Below, in pieces: positions 1 to 8,482 of a stretch of 39,402 bases of DNA. The notes beneath the pieces were generated by a model that saw only the letters and a list, made by a program, of their open reading frames with translations, did no database searches and was not told where the DNA came from. A program made the position numbers and the translations under genes. Source of the DNA: Zetaproteobacteria bacterium (GTDB lineage: Bacteria; Bdellovibrionota_B; Oligoflexia; Oligoflexales; Bog-1112); NCBI GenBank assembly GCA_947445855.1, contig CANFEH010000005.1:1-39402 (forward strand). Direction: 5' to 3'. The stretch's first letter is position 1. Each line of letters opens with the position of its first letter.

Positions 1-1856
1 AGCTCAGGATAAGACGTATTTTGAAACCCTGCCATTAAGCTTAGTTTTCCGTCCCAACACCACCCTGGATTTGGATTCACTTCAAGGAGCATTGGTTTTC
101 CTTCAGCATTACAGCGAAAATCAAACCGAGCATAATCTCTACATTCAAAGCGTTCAAAGAGCTTTTTTGCGTAGTATTCAAGAGTTCTCACCATGTCATC
201 AGGCACTCTTGCAGGTATATATTTAATGTCTGTCCAAAAAGGTGATCCTGGTACCCACTTAGATTCATAAGATAAGATTTTAGGTAAATTTTTTGGTAAG
301 CCAGAGTAGTCAACTTCTAGAATTGGTAAAAACTCAAGGTTTTCTCTGTTCCCAATCACTCCAATGCTGTACTCAGGTCCACTTAAAAATTCTTGAATCA
401 GTAAATCTTGTCCTGGAAGTGTCGTGTTTAAAAAACTTAGGTAACTAAGAAACTCTTCTGCAGAGTGAATAAGAGCATCTTTAGTAATCCCTACAGAGCC
501 ATCACCACAGTTTGGTTTAACAAGCACAGGAAACTCTGTTGGAATATTAGCAGCTGAATCAGAAACGCTATAAAAAATTTCTGCAGGCACAGGAATATCC
601 ATCGACTCTGCAATGCTTCGCACCATAGATTTACGGTAACAGATACCAAGACTAGCAGGGCCTGCACCTGTGTAAGGAATTCCAAGCATTTCAAACATAG
701 CAGGCAAGTGCGGTTCTTTTAAAGGGTCGTTTCTAAAACCTTCGTCGCAAAGATTTAGAATGAGATCTGGACGTTTGCGTGTTGATAGTTTTTTGAAGAG
801 ATCATCATGATTGTCTAAAAATTCAAAGGAAGCTTCTTTCAAAGAGTTTAAAGCCTGTTTAAGTTTGCTGACTGTGTCGAGATCTTCTTGTGAAAATTTG
901 CCTTCTCTTTTGACCTTATCTTCTAAGCGTGGGTCTCCAAGGAGCACTAAAACAGAAGCTGGTGCTCTTTTAATTTGGCTAGCTTTGGAGTAGTGCTTTT
1001 CAGGAGCTACAGCTGTGATGATAAGTCTGTTTGCCATCATCCCGAGGTCTTGATTTCTTGTAGATATGGATTCCAAATTTCCGTGGCTTTGTACATTCAA
1101 GAAGCCAAGTTGTTTTAGGAGATCACAAATTTCGTCTTTGGAGTAAAGGCGCTCTGCATAAAACTGATCTGCTAGGACTCCTTTCTCAGCGTGAACAATT
1201 ACTTCTCTTGAGATGATTCGCTTACCGTCTTTTGCAAGTTCTCGCTCTCTATTGACAAAGTGATGCAGATCAATCCATTCCCAAGAACGTTTTTCGAAGT
1301 TTTTAGACATCCAGGAGCCATCTACAATGTCGAGAAAAAGTTTTCCACCCGTGCGAAGAACTTTTCTGACAGTGTTGAGCACTTCGATGTCGTCTTCTTC
1401 TTTGTTAAAGTAGCCGAAAGAGTTACCCATAATGATAACGAAATCTTTGCTGCTATGAGGAAGTCTGAGCTTTCTCGCGTCACCTTCTGAAAATTGTATT
1501 TTCATGCCAAGTCCAGCTGAGCGTTTACGAGCTAAGCGGATCAAATATTGAGATCTATCAATACCAGAGAGGTTGCTAAAGCCTCTTGAAGCAAGTTCCA
1601 GAGTGTGACGACCTTGTCCACAGCAAAGATCTAAAATTTGGTCTTCTGATTTGATGTCACAAAGCTTGATCACAAAGTCAATATCCTGGACTGTGTTCGC
1701 AGTATTTTCTACAACGTCTCCATCTGTCTTTAGATAGAGGCTGTTAAAAATGCTCTTCCACCAAGACATAGGTAGGTGCTGTTCTAGATTAGACACAGGG
1801 CCAATTGTCTTAAGTTTTTTAGGAGGGTTTTTTTTAGTCAATCTATCTTCTAGCAT
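1..1856 (-). CDS. SAM-dependent methyltransferase / D-Ala-D-Ala ligase-like ATP-grasp fusion (partial, 3' end outside window)
   Basis: I translated this by hand from the minus strand. It is one open frame from the ATG at 1856 to the window edge and is missing from the ORF track because no stop is present. Residues about 1-270 are a class I SAM methyltransferase: motif I reads LDLCCGQGRH and is followed by GIDRS, the acidic end of strand 2. From about residue 285 (APASVLVLLGDPRLED) a D-Ala-D-Ala-ligase-type ATP-grasp enzyme begins, with GIPYTGAGPASLGIC, FPVLVKPNCGDGSVGI and, near the edge, LLEVNPNPGW, the metal-binding end of the ATP site. An ATG six bases upstream (1862) is also in frame, but AAGGA sits six bases before 1856, so 1856 is preferred. 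The substrate is unknown; ligases of this subgroup need not make peptidoglycan dipeptide. The domain calls are firm and the joint function is not. Confidence 0.85.
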   Translation of the reverse strand, partial: MLEDRLTKKNPPKKLKTIGPVSNLEQHLPMSWWKSIFNSLYLKTDGDVVENTANTVQDIDFVIKLCDIKSEDQILDLCCGQGRHTLELASRGFSNLSGIDRSQYLIRLARKRSAGLGMKIQFSEGDARKLRLPHSSKDFVIIMGNSFGYFNKEEDDIEVLNTVRKVLRTGGKLFLDIVDGSWMSKNFEKRSWEWIDLHHFVNRERELAKDGKRIISREVIVHAEKGVLADQFYAERLYSKDEICDLLKQLGFLNVQSHGNLESISTRNQDLGMMANRLIITAVAPEKHYSKASQIKRAPASVLVLLGDPRLEDKVKREGKFSQEDLDTVSKLKQALNSLKEASFEFLDNHDDLFKKLSTRKRPDLILNLCDEGFRNDPLKEPHLPAMFEMLGIPYTGAGPASLGICYRKSMVRSIAESMDIPVPAEIFYSVSDSAANIPTEFPVLVKPNCGDGSVGITKDALIHSAEEFLSYLSFLNTTLPGQDLLIQEFLSGPEYSIGVIGNRENLEFLPILEVDYSGLPKNLPKILSYESKWVPGSPFWTDIKYIPARVPDDMVRTLEYYAKKLFERFECRDYARFDFRCNAEGKPMLLEVNPNPGWCWDGKLSLMAGFQNTSYPE

Positions 1857-2190
1857 GTTCATTCCTTGTTTAGTTTTTAAGACAGAAGGGGGCAAACGGC
1901 GTATTAACTATTAGAATGACAGCTTAGCCGTTTTTTAAAGAAAAAAAGCATCGTACTGTTTCAGCATGAAAGCTCAAGTTCTACTGCAGTGGCGATATGT
2001 GTTTTTTTCTAGTACTTTATCTTATCAGTGAGTTTTGATAACTTTGAGATTCAAGAATCAGGCATAAAAATAGGTGATTGAGTTCTATATTCCCCCTTCG
2101 TGATCTCGAAACTCTTTTTTTTAGAGGTGAAATTTTTCTAAAAAAAAGAGATTCTTTAAATGCTTGGCAGGTATTCCAGAGAGATTTTTT
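1857..2190. other. Divergent intergenic region, 334 bp, no gene seen
   Basis: This separates the minus-strand methyltransferase-ligase from the plus-strand NuoM-like gene, so it should hold both promoters; I cannot assign either with confidence. It contains a weak inverted repeat AAACGGC (1894-1900) with GCCGTTT (1927-1933) followed by T residues, which could be a long-loop terminator on the plus strand although no plus-strand gene ends here. It also holds the 14-bp repeat listed separately. The short minus-strand ORF in the track (2017-2202) has no family resemblance and no clear ribosome site. Confidence 0.5.
2112..2150. repeat. Perfect 14-bp inverted repeat upstream of the NuoM-like gene
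   Basis: CTCTTTTTTTTAGA at 2112-2125 is exactly complementary to TCTAAAAAAAAGAG at 2137-2150, with an 11-base loop. The repeat ends 40 bases before the preferred start at 2191. As RNA it would be a long, A/U-rich hairpin in the leader. It could equally be a bidirectional terminator-like element. Confidence 0.6.
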
Positions 2191-3621
2191 ATGACTTATC
2201 AATTTCTTTATGTTTTTGCCATCGTACTGCTTCCAGTCGTGTCTACGTTATTTATTATATTCAAAAATAACCATAGAGGTTTTTTTTATACTGTCTCACT
2301 AGCAGTTCCTTTAATTAATATTGGGATTTTGCTAAGTGTTGGTGTCATAGATTCACCAATTTTTGTTCCTCATCTCCCATTTTTTGTTTTCTCCCTCGAC
2401 CGCTTCTCTTATATGATTACTCTTCTTATTAATTTAGCTCTTTTTTTGACAATTTTGTATAGCATGTCTTATCTTCGTTACAATTTTGAAAACAAAAAAA
2501 AAGAATTTTACTTCTATCTTTATTTAGCAACCAGCGCATCATTAGCAGCAGGTTTAGCTGGTAATATTGCCACTCTTTTCTTGTTCTATATGGTGAATAT
2601 TCCAACTATTTACCCACTGATTCGTCTTCGAGGGTCAAAAGCTAGCAACAAAGCAGCTAGGATTTATGTAGCTTCCACATTTATTCCTGGACTTTTACTG
2701 ATCATACCTCTTACCTGGTATTTTTCAGGCAATATTTCTCTACCATTTCAAGAGATTTCAATCCAAAAAATGGGGATCACAGATTTTCAAGCTTCTCTGT
2801 TACTGTTTTTTTTGATGATTGGTTTTTCAAAAACCTGTGTTGCTCCTTTTCACTATTGGCTTCCCATTACAAGCTGTGCTCCTGCACCAGTCAGTGGACT
2901 CATTCACACAGTAGGAGCAGTGCAAACTGCATGTATCGGTATCTTTAAAATAGCTTTCTACATATACGGGAGTGAGTATCTAGGGAAGCTGAACTCAAAT
3001 TTTTTTCACACTGGTTGGTTGATTTATTTATGTGGTGGTACTGCTGTTTATACAGCCTATCGTGCGTATAAAACAAATGACCTCAAGGAGCGTTTCTCAA
3101 ATTCAACTGTAGGACAGTTGTCTTATATTCTGTCTTCAATTTTAATTGGAAGCGAAGCGTCTTTTCTTGCAGCAACAATCCATATCGTGACTCACTCTAT
3201 TGCTAAATTGAATCTGTTCTTTATTGCTGGAACTTTTTCAAGCCTCTTTAACACAACAAAGGCCTCTGAAGTTGCAAAGTTTGCACCTCACGCTAGGTTT
3301 CTTGTTTTGGCTACAGCAATTTGTGGTTTGTCTATTGCAGGGTTTCCTTTGTTTGTTGGACATATTAGTAAGGATCTTATGGTGACTGCAGACTTACAAA
3401 ATCACAACTACGGTGCTCTCACCTGTCTTGTTATAGGGAGTCTTCTAAATTACATTTATATTTTTCCTATTATCAAAGCAGGAATCATGGAAAAAAAAAT
3501 TCCAAACTATGTAGGGAAATCTATTCCTCTTTCAATGAAACTTGCTATATCTTTTTCCACGTTTTTGATTTTGATTACGTCCTATTATTCTTCATGGCTT
3601 GTCTCTTGGCTTAAGCTTTAA
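2191..3621 (+). CDS. NuoM/MrpD-like proton-translocating membrane subunit, stand-alone
   Basis: This is a polytopic membrane protein of the Proton_antipo_M family (NuoL/M/N, MrpA/D, HyfB, DabB). The diagnostic stretches are FSKTCVAPFHYWLP, with the conserved lysine of helix 7 (about K214) before the WLP motif, SGLIHTVGAV with the conserved His (about H239), STVGQLSYI, and HSIAKLNLFFIAG. The helix-5 segment reads FLFYMVNIPTIYPLI where NuoM/MrpD carry a glutamate before the conserved proline, so that acid seems to be missing. The track start (2164) is a TTG; the ATG at 2191 has a purine-rich GAGAGA just upstream and starts in the first hydrophobic helix, giving 476 aa. No other nuo or mrp gene is nearby. 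The next gene, 45 bases on, encodes a SulP transporter, so the two may form one ion-driven uptake system. Confidence 0.85.
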   Translation: MTYQFLYVFAIVLLPVVSTLFIIFKNNHRGFFYTVSLAVPLINIGILLSVGVIDSPIFVPHLPFFVFSLDRFSYMITLLINLALFLTILYSMSYLRYNFENKKKEFYFYLYLATSASLAAGLAGNIATLFLFYMVNIPTIYPLIRLRGSKASNKAARIYVASTFIPGLLLIIPLTWYFSGNISLPFQEISIQKMGITDFQASLLLFFLMIGFSKTCVAPFHYWLPITSCAPAPVSGLIHTVGAVQTACIGIFKIAFYIYGSEYLGKLNSNFFHTGWLIYLCGGTAVYTAYRAYKTNDLKERFSNSTVGQLSYILSSILIGSEASFLAATIHIVTHSIAKLNLFFIAGTFSSLFNTTKASEVAKFAPHARFLVLATAICGLSIAGFPLFVGHISKDLMVTADLQNHNYGALTCLVIGSLLNYIYIFPIIKAGIMEKKIPNYVGKSIPLSMKLAISFSTFLILITSYYSSWLVSWLKL

Positions 3622-3666
3622 TCTTTTCTTGATGAAATATTTTTAATTAGAAAAAAAGAGGAAAAA

Positions 3667-5295
3667 ATGGAACGGGCTTCGAAAAATGATGTGATCTCTG
3701 GCTTTCTCATCTTCTTAATTGCGCTTCCTCTTTGTATGGGAATTGCTATGGCCAGTGGTTTTCCTCCTGTTGCTGGAATATTAACGGCAATTGTAGGGGG
3801 AGGGGTTAGTTTTTTAGGTTCGTCAAGACTCACAATAAAAGGTCCTGCTGCAGGACTTATTGTTATTACAGTAGCTGCTGTTTCTGAGCTTGGAATGGGA
3901 GACCCCTTGCTAGGGTATAAAAGATGCCTTGCTGTTTGTTTTATGGCAGCTCTTTTTCAGATTGCTTTTGCATTTCTTCGCTTAGGTAGATTTGCAGAGA
4001 TTATGCCACCCTCTATCATTCATGGAATGCTTGCTGCTATTGGTGTTATCATTATGGCAAAACAAATTCATCTTCTCTTTGGGGTCAGTCCTGTAGGCAC
4101 GAGTCCTTTTGCTCTCTTAGTAGAAATCCCAAACAGTATAAAAAATTTAAACCCTGAAATTTTTAGTATTGGTTTTTTAGCTCTCTTTATTCTGATAGGT
4201 TTGCCTTTGATTAACAAACCATGGGCAAAGAAAATACCTGCACCTCTTGTTGCTATTTTGATTGGAATGCCTTTAGCGATGATCTTTGATTTTGAGCATA
4301 GTCACCACTACAAACTATTTGAACATGATTATATTGTCGGTCCAGAGTATCTCGTTACTTTGCCTGAAAATTTATTATCAGCCATTATGTTCCCTGATTT
4401 TTCGCAAATATTGACTCTCTCATCCTTCAAATATGTGATTATGTTTGCTTTGGTTGGAACGGTGGAATCTCTTCTGACTGTTTCTGCTGTTGATTCCATC
4501 GATCCTGAACAAAATGTTTCAGATCTTGATAAAGATCTTCTGGCTATAGGGCTTGGTAATGCTATAGCTTCTCTTATTGGTGGGCTTCCCATGATATCAG
4601 AAATTGTGAGGAGTAAAGCAAACATTGATAATGGAGCAAAGAGCTACTGGGCTAATTTTTTTCACGGATTATTTCTACTTCTGTTTGTGGCTGCTTTTCC
4701 AAGAGTTCTTCACATGATTCCTCTTGCTATATTAGCAGCCATGCTCGTGTACACAGGCTCTAGGCTTGCAGCTCCAGCTGAGTTTTTGCATATGTACAGG
4801 GTTGGAAAAGATCAATTTTTTCTTTTTTTTAGCACTTTTATGATGACCCTCTTTACAGATCTTCTTGTTGGGGTGTGTGTTGGAATTGTTCTAAAAATTG
4901 TACTTCATCTTCTAAGAGGAGCTCCTCTCAAAACAGCTTTTAAACCAATACTTGCTGTCACCAATCAAGATGGAGATGTAAGGCTTGAAGTGTCTGGACC
5001 CAGTCTTTTTTCAAACTATCTTTCTATAAAGAGGGAAATTCTAAAAAGACAGACTACTGCTAGAAGTCTCACTATTGACTTTAATCAAAGTAGTATTGTC
5101 GACCACACAACTCAAATAAAAATTAAAGACCTTCAACGGAGAATAGGTGCTGATAATCTTTGTATCATAGGTCTTGAAAAGCATTCATCGGCTTCAAGGC
5201 ATCCACATGCGACAAAGGTTCTTTTGTCTTCAAATAAACTACATCAGAAGAAGCTTTCTAAAGATCATTCTGTTATAACTCATAAAAATGGCTAA
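3667..5295 (+). CDS. SulP-family anion (bicarbonate/sulfate) transporter with STAS domain
   Basis: This is a 542-aa inner-membrane transporter. The N-terminal block, with IALPLCMGIAMASGFPPVAG and then LTIKGPAAGLIVI, is the SulP/SLC26 signature; about ten or more hydrophobic helices follow to about residue 420. The C-terminal 90 residues form a STAS domain (SLTIDFNQSSIVDHTTQIKI). AGAGG precedes the ATG at 3667. Family members carry bicarbonate, sulfate, C4-dicarboxylates or other anions, and the sequence alone does not decide between them. The genes on either side are in the same direction: the NuoM-like subunit 45 bases upstream, and rnhA overlapping the 3' end by 8 bases. The nearest analogy is the DAB bicarbonate systems, in which a NuoL-like subunit energises uptake, although their partner protein is unrelated to SulP. 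Confidence 0.9.
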   Translation: MERASKNDVISGFLIFLIALPLCMGIAMASGFPPVAGILTAIVGGGVSFLGSSRLTIKGPAAGLIVITVAAVSELGMGDPLLGYKRCLAVCFMAALFQIAFAFLRLGRFAEIMPPSIIHGMLAAIGVIIMAKQIHLLFGVSPVGTSPFALLVEIPNSIKNLNPEIFSIGFLALFILIGLPLINKPWAKKIPAPLVAILIGMPLAMIFDFEHSHHYKLFEHDYIVGPEYLVTLPENLLSAIMFPDFSQILTLSSFKYVIMFALVGTVESLLTVSAVDSIDPEQNVSDLDKDLLAIGLGNAIASLIGGLPMISEIVRSKANIDNGAKSYWANFFHGLFLLLFVAAFPRVLHMIPLAILAAMLVYTGSRLAAPAEFLHMYRVGKDQFFLFFSTFMMTLFTDLLVGVCVGIVLKIVLHLLRGAPLKTAFKPILAVTNQDGDVRLEVSGPSLFSNYLSIKREILKRQTTARSLTIDFNQSSIVDHTTQIKIKDLQRRIGADNLCIIGLEKHSSASRHPHATKVLLSSNKLHQKKLSKDHSVITHKNG

Positions 5296-6046
5296 AAAAA
5301 TGAAACAAGATTTTTTATATCTTTTCTCAGATGGTGCTTGTCAGAATAATCCTGGTAGAGGAGGCTGGGGCAGCCTTATTCTAGATTCCGATGGATTAGT
5401 AACAGAAATCGGTGGATTTGAAAATTTAACCACTAATAATAAAATGGAATTGAGAGCTATTTGTGAAGGGCTTTCTTTTGTTCTAAAATCTATAAGAAAC
5501 AAAAAAGATCTTCATGTTTATACAGACTCTAAGTATGTAGTAGAGGGAGTGAATAAGTGGCTTCCTGCTTGGGTTAAAAGTGGGTGGATAACAGCTGCAA
5601 AGAAAGAGGTTCAAAATCAGGAGCTTTGGAAGAGGCTTCTTAGTTTGCTTGCAGATTTAAAAGAAGAAAGAAAAATTTTTTTCCATCATGTTCCTGCCCA
5701 TGTGGGTCTTGTTCTAAATGAGCGTGTTGATAAGATAGCCTCAACATGTGCTGAGAAAGAAAAAAATTACTTCTATGAAAAAGAGCTTATCAACTATCCA
5801 TACAAAGAATCTTTAAAAACTCTTGGCTCAGATATTGAAAAAGCAAAAGGCTTGAAATCAAAATTATCTGAACATAAGAAAAAAATTGCTTTTTCTTATG
5901 TGAGTTTGGTGGAAGGAAAAGTCGAAACTCATAAAACTTGGGCAGACTGTGAAGCCAGAGTCAAAGGAGCAGCTTTTGCTCGCTTTAAAAAAGCTTCTTC
6001 AAAAGAAGAAGAAGAAGAAATTATTCGAAACTTTAACAAGTCTTAA
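5288..6046 (+). CDS. rnhA: Ribonuclease HI with C-terminal hybrid-binding (viroplasmin-like) domain
   Basis: This cytosolic enzyme cuts the RNA strand of RNA-DNA hybrids, as in primer and R-loop removal. The catalytic domain is intact: D15 in LFSDGACQNNPGRGGWG, E54 in TTNNKMELRA, D80 in VYTDSKYV, and H138 and D148 in HVPAHVGLVLNERVDKIA. After a charged linker, residues about 203-248 (YVSLVEGKVETHKTWADCEARVKG, then FARFKKASS) resemble the hybrid-binding/viroplasmin domain that in eukaryotic RNase H1 and some bacterial enzymes precedes the catalytic domain. Here it follows it. The gene overlaps the end of the SulP gene by 8 bases, so it is co-transcribed. It is convergent with the acylase gene and shares 4 bases with it. 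Confidence 0.93.
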   Translation: MAKKMKQDFLYLFSDGACQNNPGRGGWGSLILDSDGLVTEIGGFENLTTNNKMELRAICEGLSFVLKSIRNKKDLHVYTDSKYVVEGVNKWLPAWVKSGWITAAKKEVQNQELWKRLLSLLADLKEERKIFFHHVPAHVGLVLNERVDKIASTCAEKEKNYFYEKELINYPYKESLKTLGSDIEKAKGLKSKLSEHKKKIAFSYVSLVEGKVETHKTWADCEARVKGAAFARFKKASSKEEEEEIIRNFNKS

Positions 6047-8454
6047 ATATTTTTTCCAACAGGCGTGAGCACAAGTTTTTGATAATTTTGTTTTTTTATA
6101 AAATCAAAATCCATAATTTGTGGTCTATAGCCATCATGAAGATAAAGTTCAAATTGATCTTTGTAGTGCTTGTCAAAAAAGTATCCTGACTGTCCAGTTG
6201 GGTTAATTCCAAATGAGTGTCTCGTGTCTTCTAGATCAATGATTCTTCTTGTAGATGGGCCAGAGCGGATCTTGAAAGGAAGCTCTTTTGTGAGTGGAAA
6301 CTTTTGATTGTTCACAACTTCGTATCCACCAGTCATACCTCTTGGTCCAATATTGAAAATAAGATTCAAAGGTTTTTTGTTCCCTATGGCATGAACTTGT
6401 TCAAGCGTATGAGCTTTTTCCCAGTGCCAATGCCTAGGGTCATTTCCTATAAAACTGACAAGTGATACCAAAGTGTTTTTCCAAGTTTCTTTGAGTACAG
6501 ATTCTTGTGACTTATCTGTTTTATGATCATGCCACCAGACAGAATCACTTTTTTGTATAATGGATTCTAAAAAATTAGAAAGGTGATAGGTGAGAAGAAG
6601 AGAATCGTACATATCTTTTGATAATTTATCATGAAAAAAATAATGAATAAGATGACTGAGGAAGCTGTAGTAGATAGTTGGTCCAATATCGTCGAGTCTA
6701 TGAGTTCCTCCCCAATTTTTTAGATAGCTAAGACTCTTTTTTGATAAATCATCTAGTTCCTCTTCTTCTAAGATTTTACTCAATTTTTCTATGAGCTCTG
6801 TTCTAATCTGTTCTTCATCATCTAACTGAATTTTTTTCATATCTTCTGCTGTTAGCTTGCCACCACTGAAAGAAATCAAGTTTTGAATTCTTCTAAATCT
6901 TTGATCATGACAGTAATAGCCCGGGAGTGGATAATCACTTTTTCCTGTTAGCTTTGGATCATTATTAGCTGAAACAAGGTAACCATTTTCTGGATCTATT
7001 TTATTTGGTTTTTCTTTTTGAGAAAGAAACTCACGAATATCATTTTCACTTTTTGAGCCATCAATAAAAGCTTTTGTATTAAAATCAGGAGGTAGTTTTG
7101 GAATTTTTGCTGTAGGCCACAAAGCAATATGCCCTTCTTTATCAGCGTATAAAATATTCAAACCAGGGGCATAAATAGATTCTAGGGCGTCTGGAATTTC
7201 TTCAAACTTAGTTTCATGAGACAAGGTATAAAAAGCTGTTGCGATATCATTTTCTTTCAAAGAAAAAGTCCACCACATGCTAATTGGTGCTTTTTTATCT
7301 TTATAACCATCTGTGATGCTATTGATTATGGGTCCATGTGGGCTTACTTTTACGTTAAGAATCTCATCTGCTTTGCCTTTAATTTTTATAATTTCTCTTC
7401 TTTCTTTTAATTCTACCCAAGATCCATCACGTTCTACTTGGTTTGGATTATTTGGGTTCATTTTTTCTTTGTAAAAGAAAATATCATCATTTTGCAACAT
7501 GGTGATCCCCCAAGCCTTTTTTGGAGTGTGTCCAATAGGGGCGAAGGGGATGCCAGCTATGTAGTGACCATAGAGTTCTAAATCAGGTGTTTTTATATGA
7601 GCTTCATACCAGACAGAGGGGGAAGCAAAACCAATATGTGGATCATTAGCGAGTAAAGGGTAGCCTGATTTTGTTAGTTTTCCTGATATGACCCAAGCGT
7701 TACTTCCAATGAAAGTTGGGATTCCTGGAAGAAAACTACTAAGTGGGCTTGGAAGGTTGTTGAAAATTTTGCGGTTTGAGTCAAAAAAAGCATAAGATTT
7801 TTCTTCTTCTTTTTCTTGTAGCTTGGGCTCTAAATTCAAACTAAAGTCTTTGTAGTAGTCATAACCGATGTTTTTTTTGATGTGGTAGAGAAGGGGATCG
7901 ACCTTAAAAGCCTGACTGAAAGACAGAGCCATATAACCTGATATCGCAATAGTGTCTTCTAGTGTAAAAGGCTTTGGAGTAATGTTTAGGATTTTAAACT
8001 CTATGGTTTTATTTTCTTCCATAAAGCGATTAATCCCAAGTATGTAGCTTCTCAAAGCTTTAAACTGAGGTTTTGAAAAATCCATTTGTGATACAACATT
8101 TTTTGAAATTTCTTTTAGGCCTAATGTTCTAAAAAAAAGATCAACTTTGAGAAGTTTATCTCCCAGTATTTCAGAAAGTTCTCCTTTAGCTACACGTCTT
8201 AGGAGCTCCATTTGAAAAAGTCGATCTCCTGCGTGAGCATAACCTAAAGCGTAGAAAGCATCTGTTTCATGACGAGCTTCAATATGAGGGATCCCGTATT
8301 TATCATAGTAAATAGTCGTGTCTGTGTTAAGGTGCTCAACAAAAAGAGTTCCCGATCTTTTTATGACAAAAGACTCAAGATAGAGGTAAATAAGTCCCCC
8401 TGAGAGGAGGGCAAGACCTCCTAAAATGTAGCTTATGCGTCTTATTTTCTTCAT
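6043..8454 (-). CDS. Penicillin-acylase-family N-terminal-nucleophile hydrolase
   Basis: This is an 803-aa protein of the penicillin G acylase / acyl-homoserine-lactone acylase family, in which a secreted precursor cleaves itself to expose a serine nucleophile. A hydrophobic N-terminal segment (ISYILGGLALLSGGLIYLYL) would act as signal peptide or anchor. YYDKYGIPHIEA and ALGYAHAGDRLFQMELLRR are typical of the alpha chain. The nucleophile motif GSNAWVISG places the serine at about residue 251, after a spacer, and LANDPHIGFASPSVWYEAHI follows as in the beta chain. The track start is a GTG at 8460 that overlaps AGGAG; the ATG at 8454 lies five bases after AGGAG and is preferred. The barrel-protein gene ends 28 bases upstream, so the two are probably one operon. 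The substrate (beta-lactam, quorum signal, peptide amide) is unknown. Confidence 0.9.
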   Translation of the reverse strand: MKKIRRISYILGGLALLSGGLIYLYLESFVIKRSGTLFVEHLNTDTTIYYDKYGIPHIEARHETDAFYALGYAHAGDRLFQMELLRRVAKGELSEILGDKLLKVDLFFRTLGLKEISKNVVSQMDFSKPQFKALRSYILGINRFMEENKTIEFKILNITPKPFTLEDTIAISGYMALSFSQAFKVDPLLYHIKKNIGYDYYKDFSLNLEPKLQEKEEEKSYAFFDSNRKIFNNLPSPLSSFLPGIPTFIGSNAWVISGKLTKSGYPLLANDPHIGFASPSVWYEAHIKTPDLELYGHYIAGIPFAPIGHTPKKAWGITMLQNDDIFFYKEKMNPNNPNQVERDGSWVELKERREIIKIKGKADEILNVKVSPHGPIINSITDGYKDKKAPISMWWTFSLKENDIATAFYTLSHETKFEEIPDALESIYAPGLNILYADKEGHIALWPTAKIPKLPPDFNTKAFIDGSKSENDIREFLSQKEKPNKIDPENGYLVSANNDPKLTGKSDYPLPGYYCHDQRFRRIQNLISFSGGKLTAEDMKKIQLDDEEQIRTELIEKLSKILEEEELDDLSKKSLSYLKNWGGTHRLDDIGPTIYYSFLSHLIHYFFHDKLSKDMYDSLLLTYHLSNFLESIIQKSDSVWWHDHKTDKSQESVLKETWKNTLVSLVSFIGNDPRHWHWEKAHTLEQVHAIGNKKPLNLIFNIGPRGMTGGYEVVNNQKFPLTKELPFKIRSGPSTRRIIDLEDTRHSFGINPTGQSGYFFDKHYKDQFELYLHDGYRPQIMDFDFIKKQNYQKLVLTPVGKNI

Positions 8455-8482
8455 GAACACTCCTGGGGAAGAATTTTTGTAA

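Noticed and set aside
811-1490. Plus-strand ORFs at 811 and 1260 and the minus-strand ORF at 491
   Set aside because: They are shadows of the methyltransferase-ligase fusion, which the track missed because it is open-ended.
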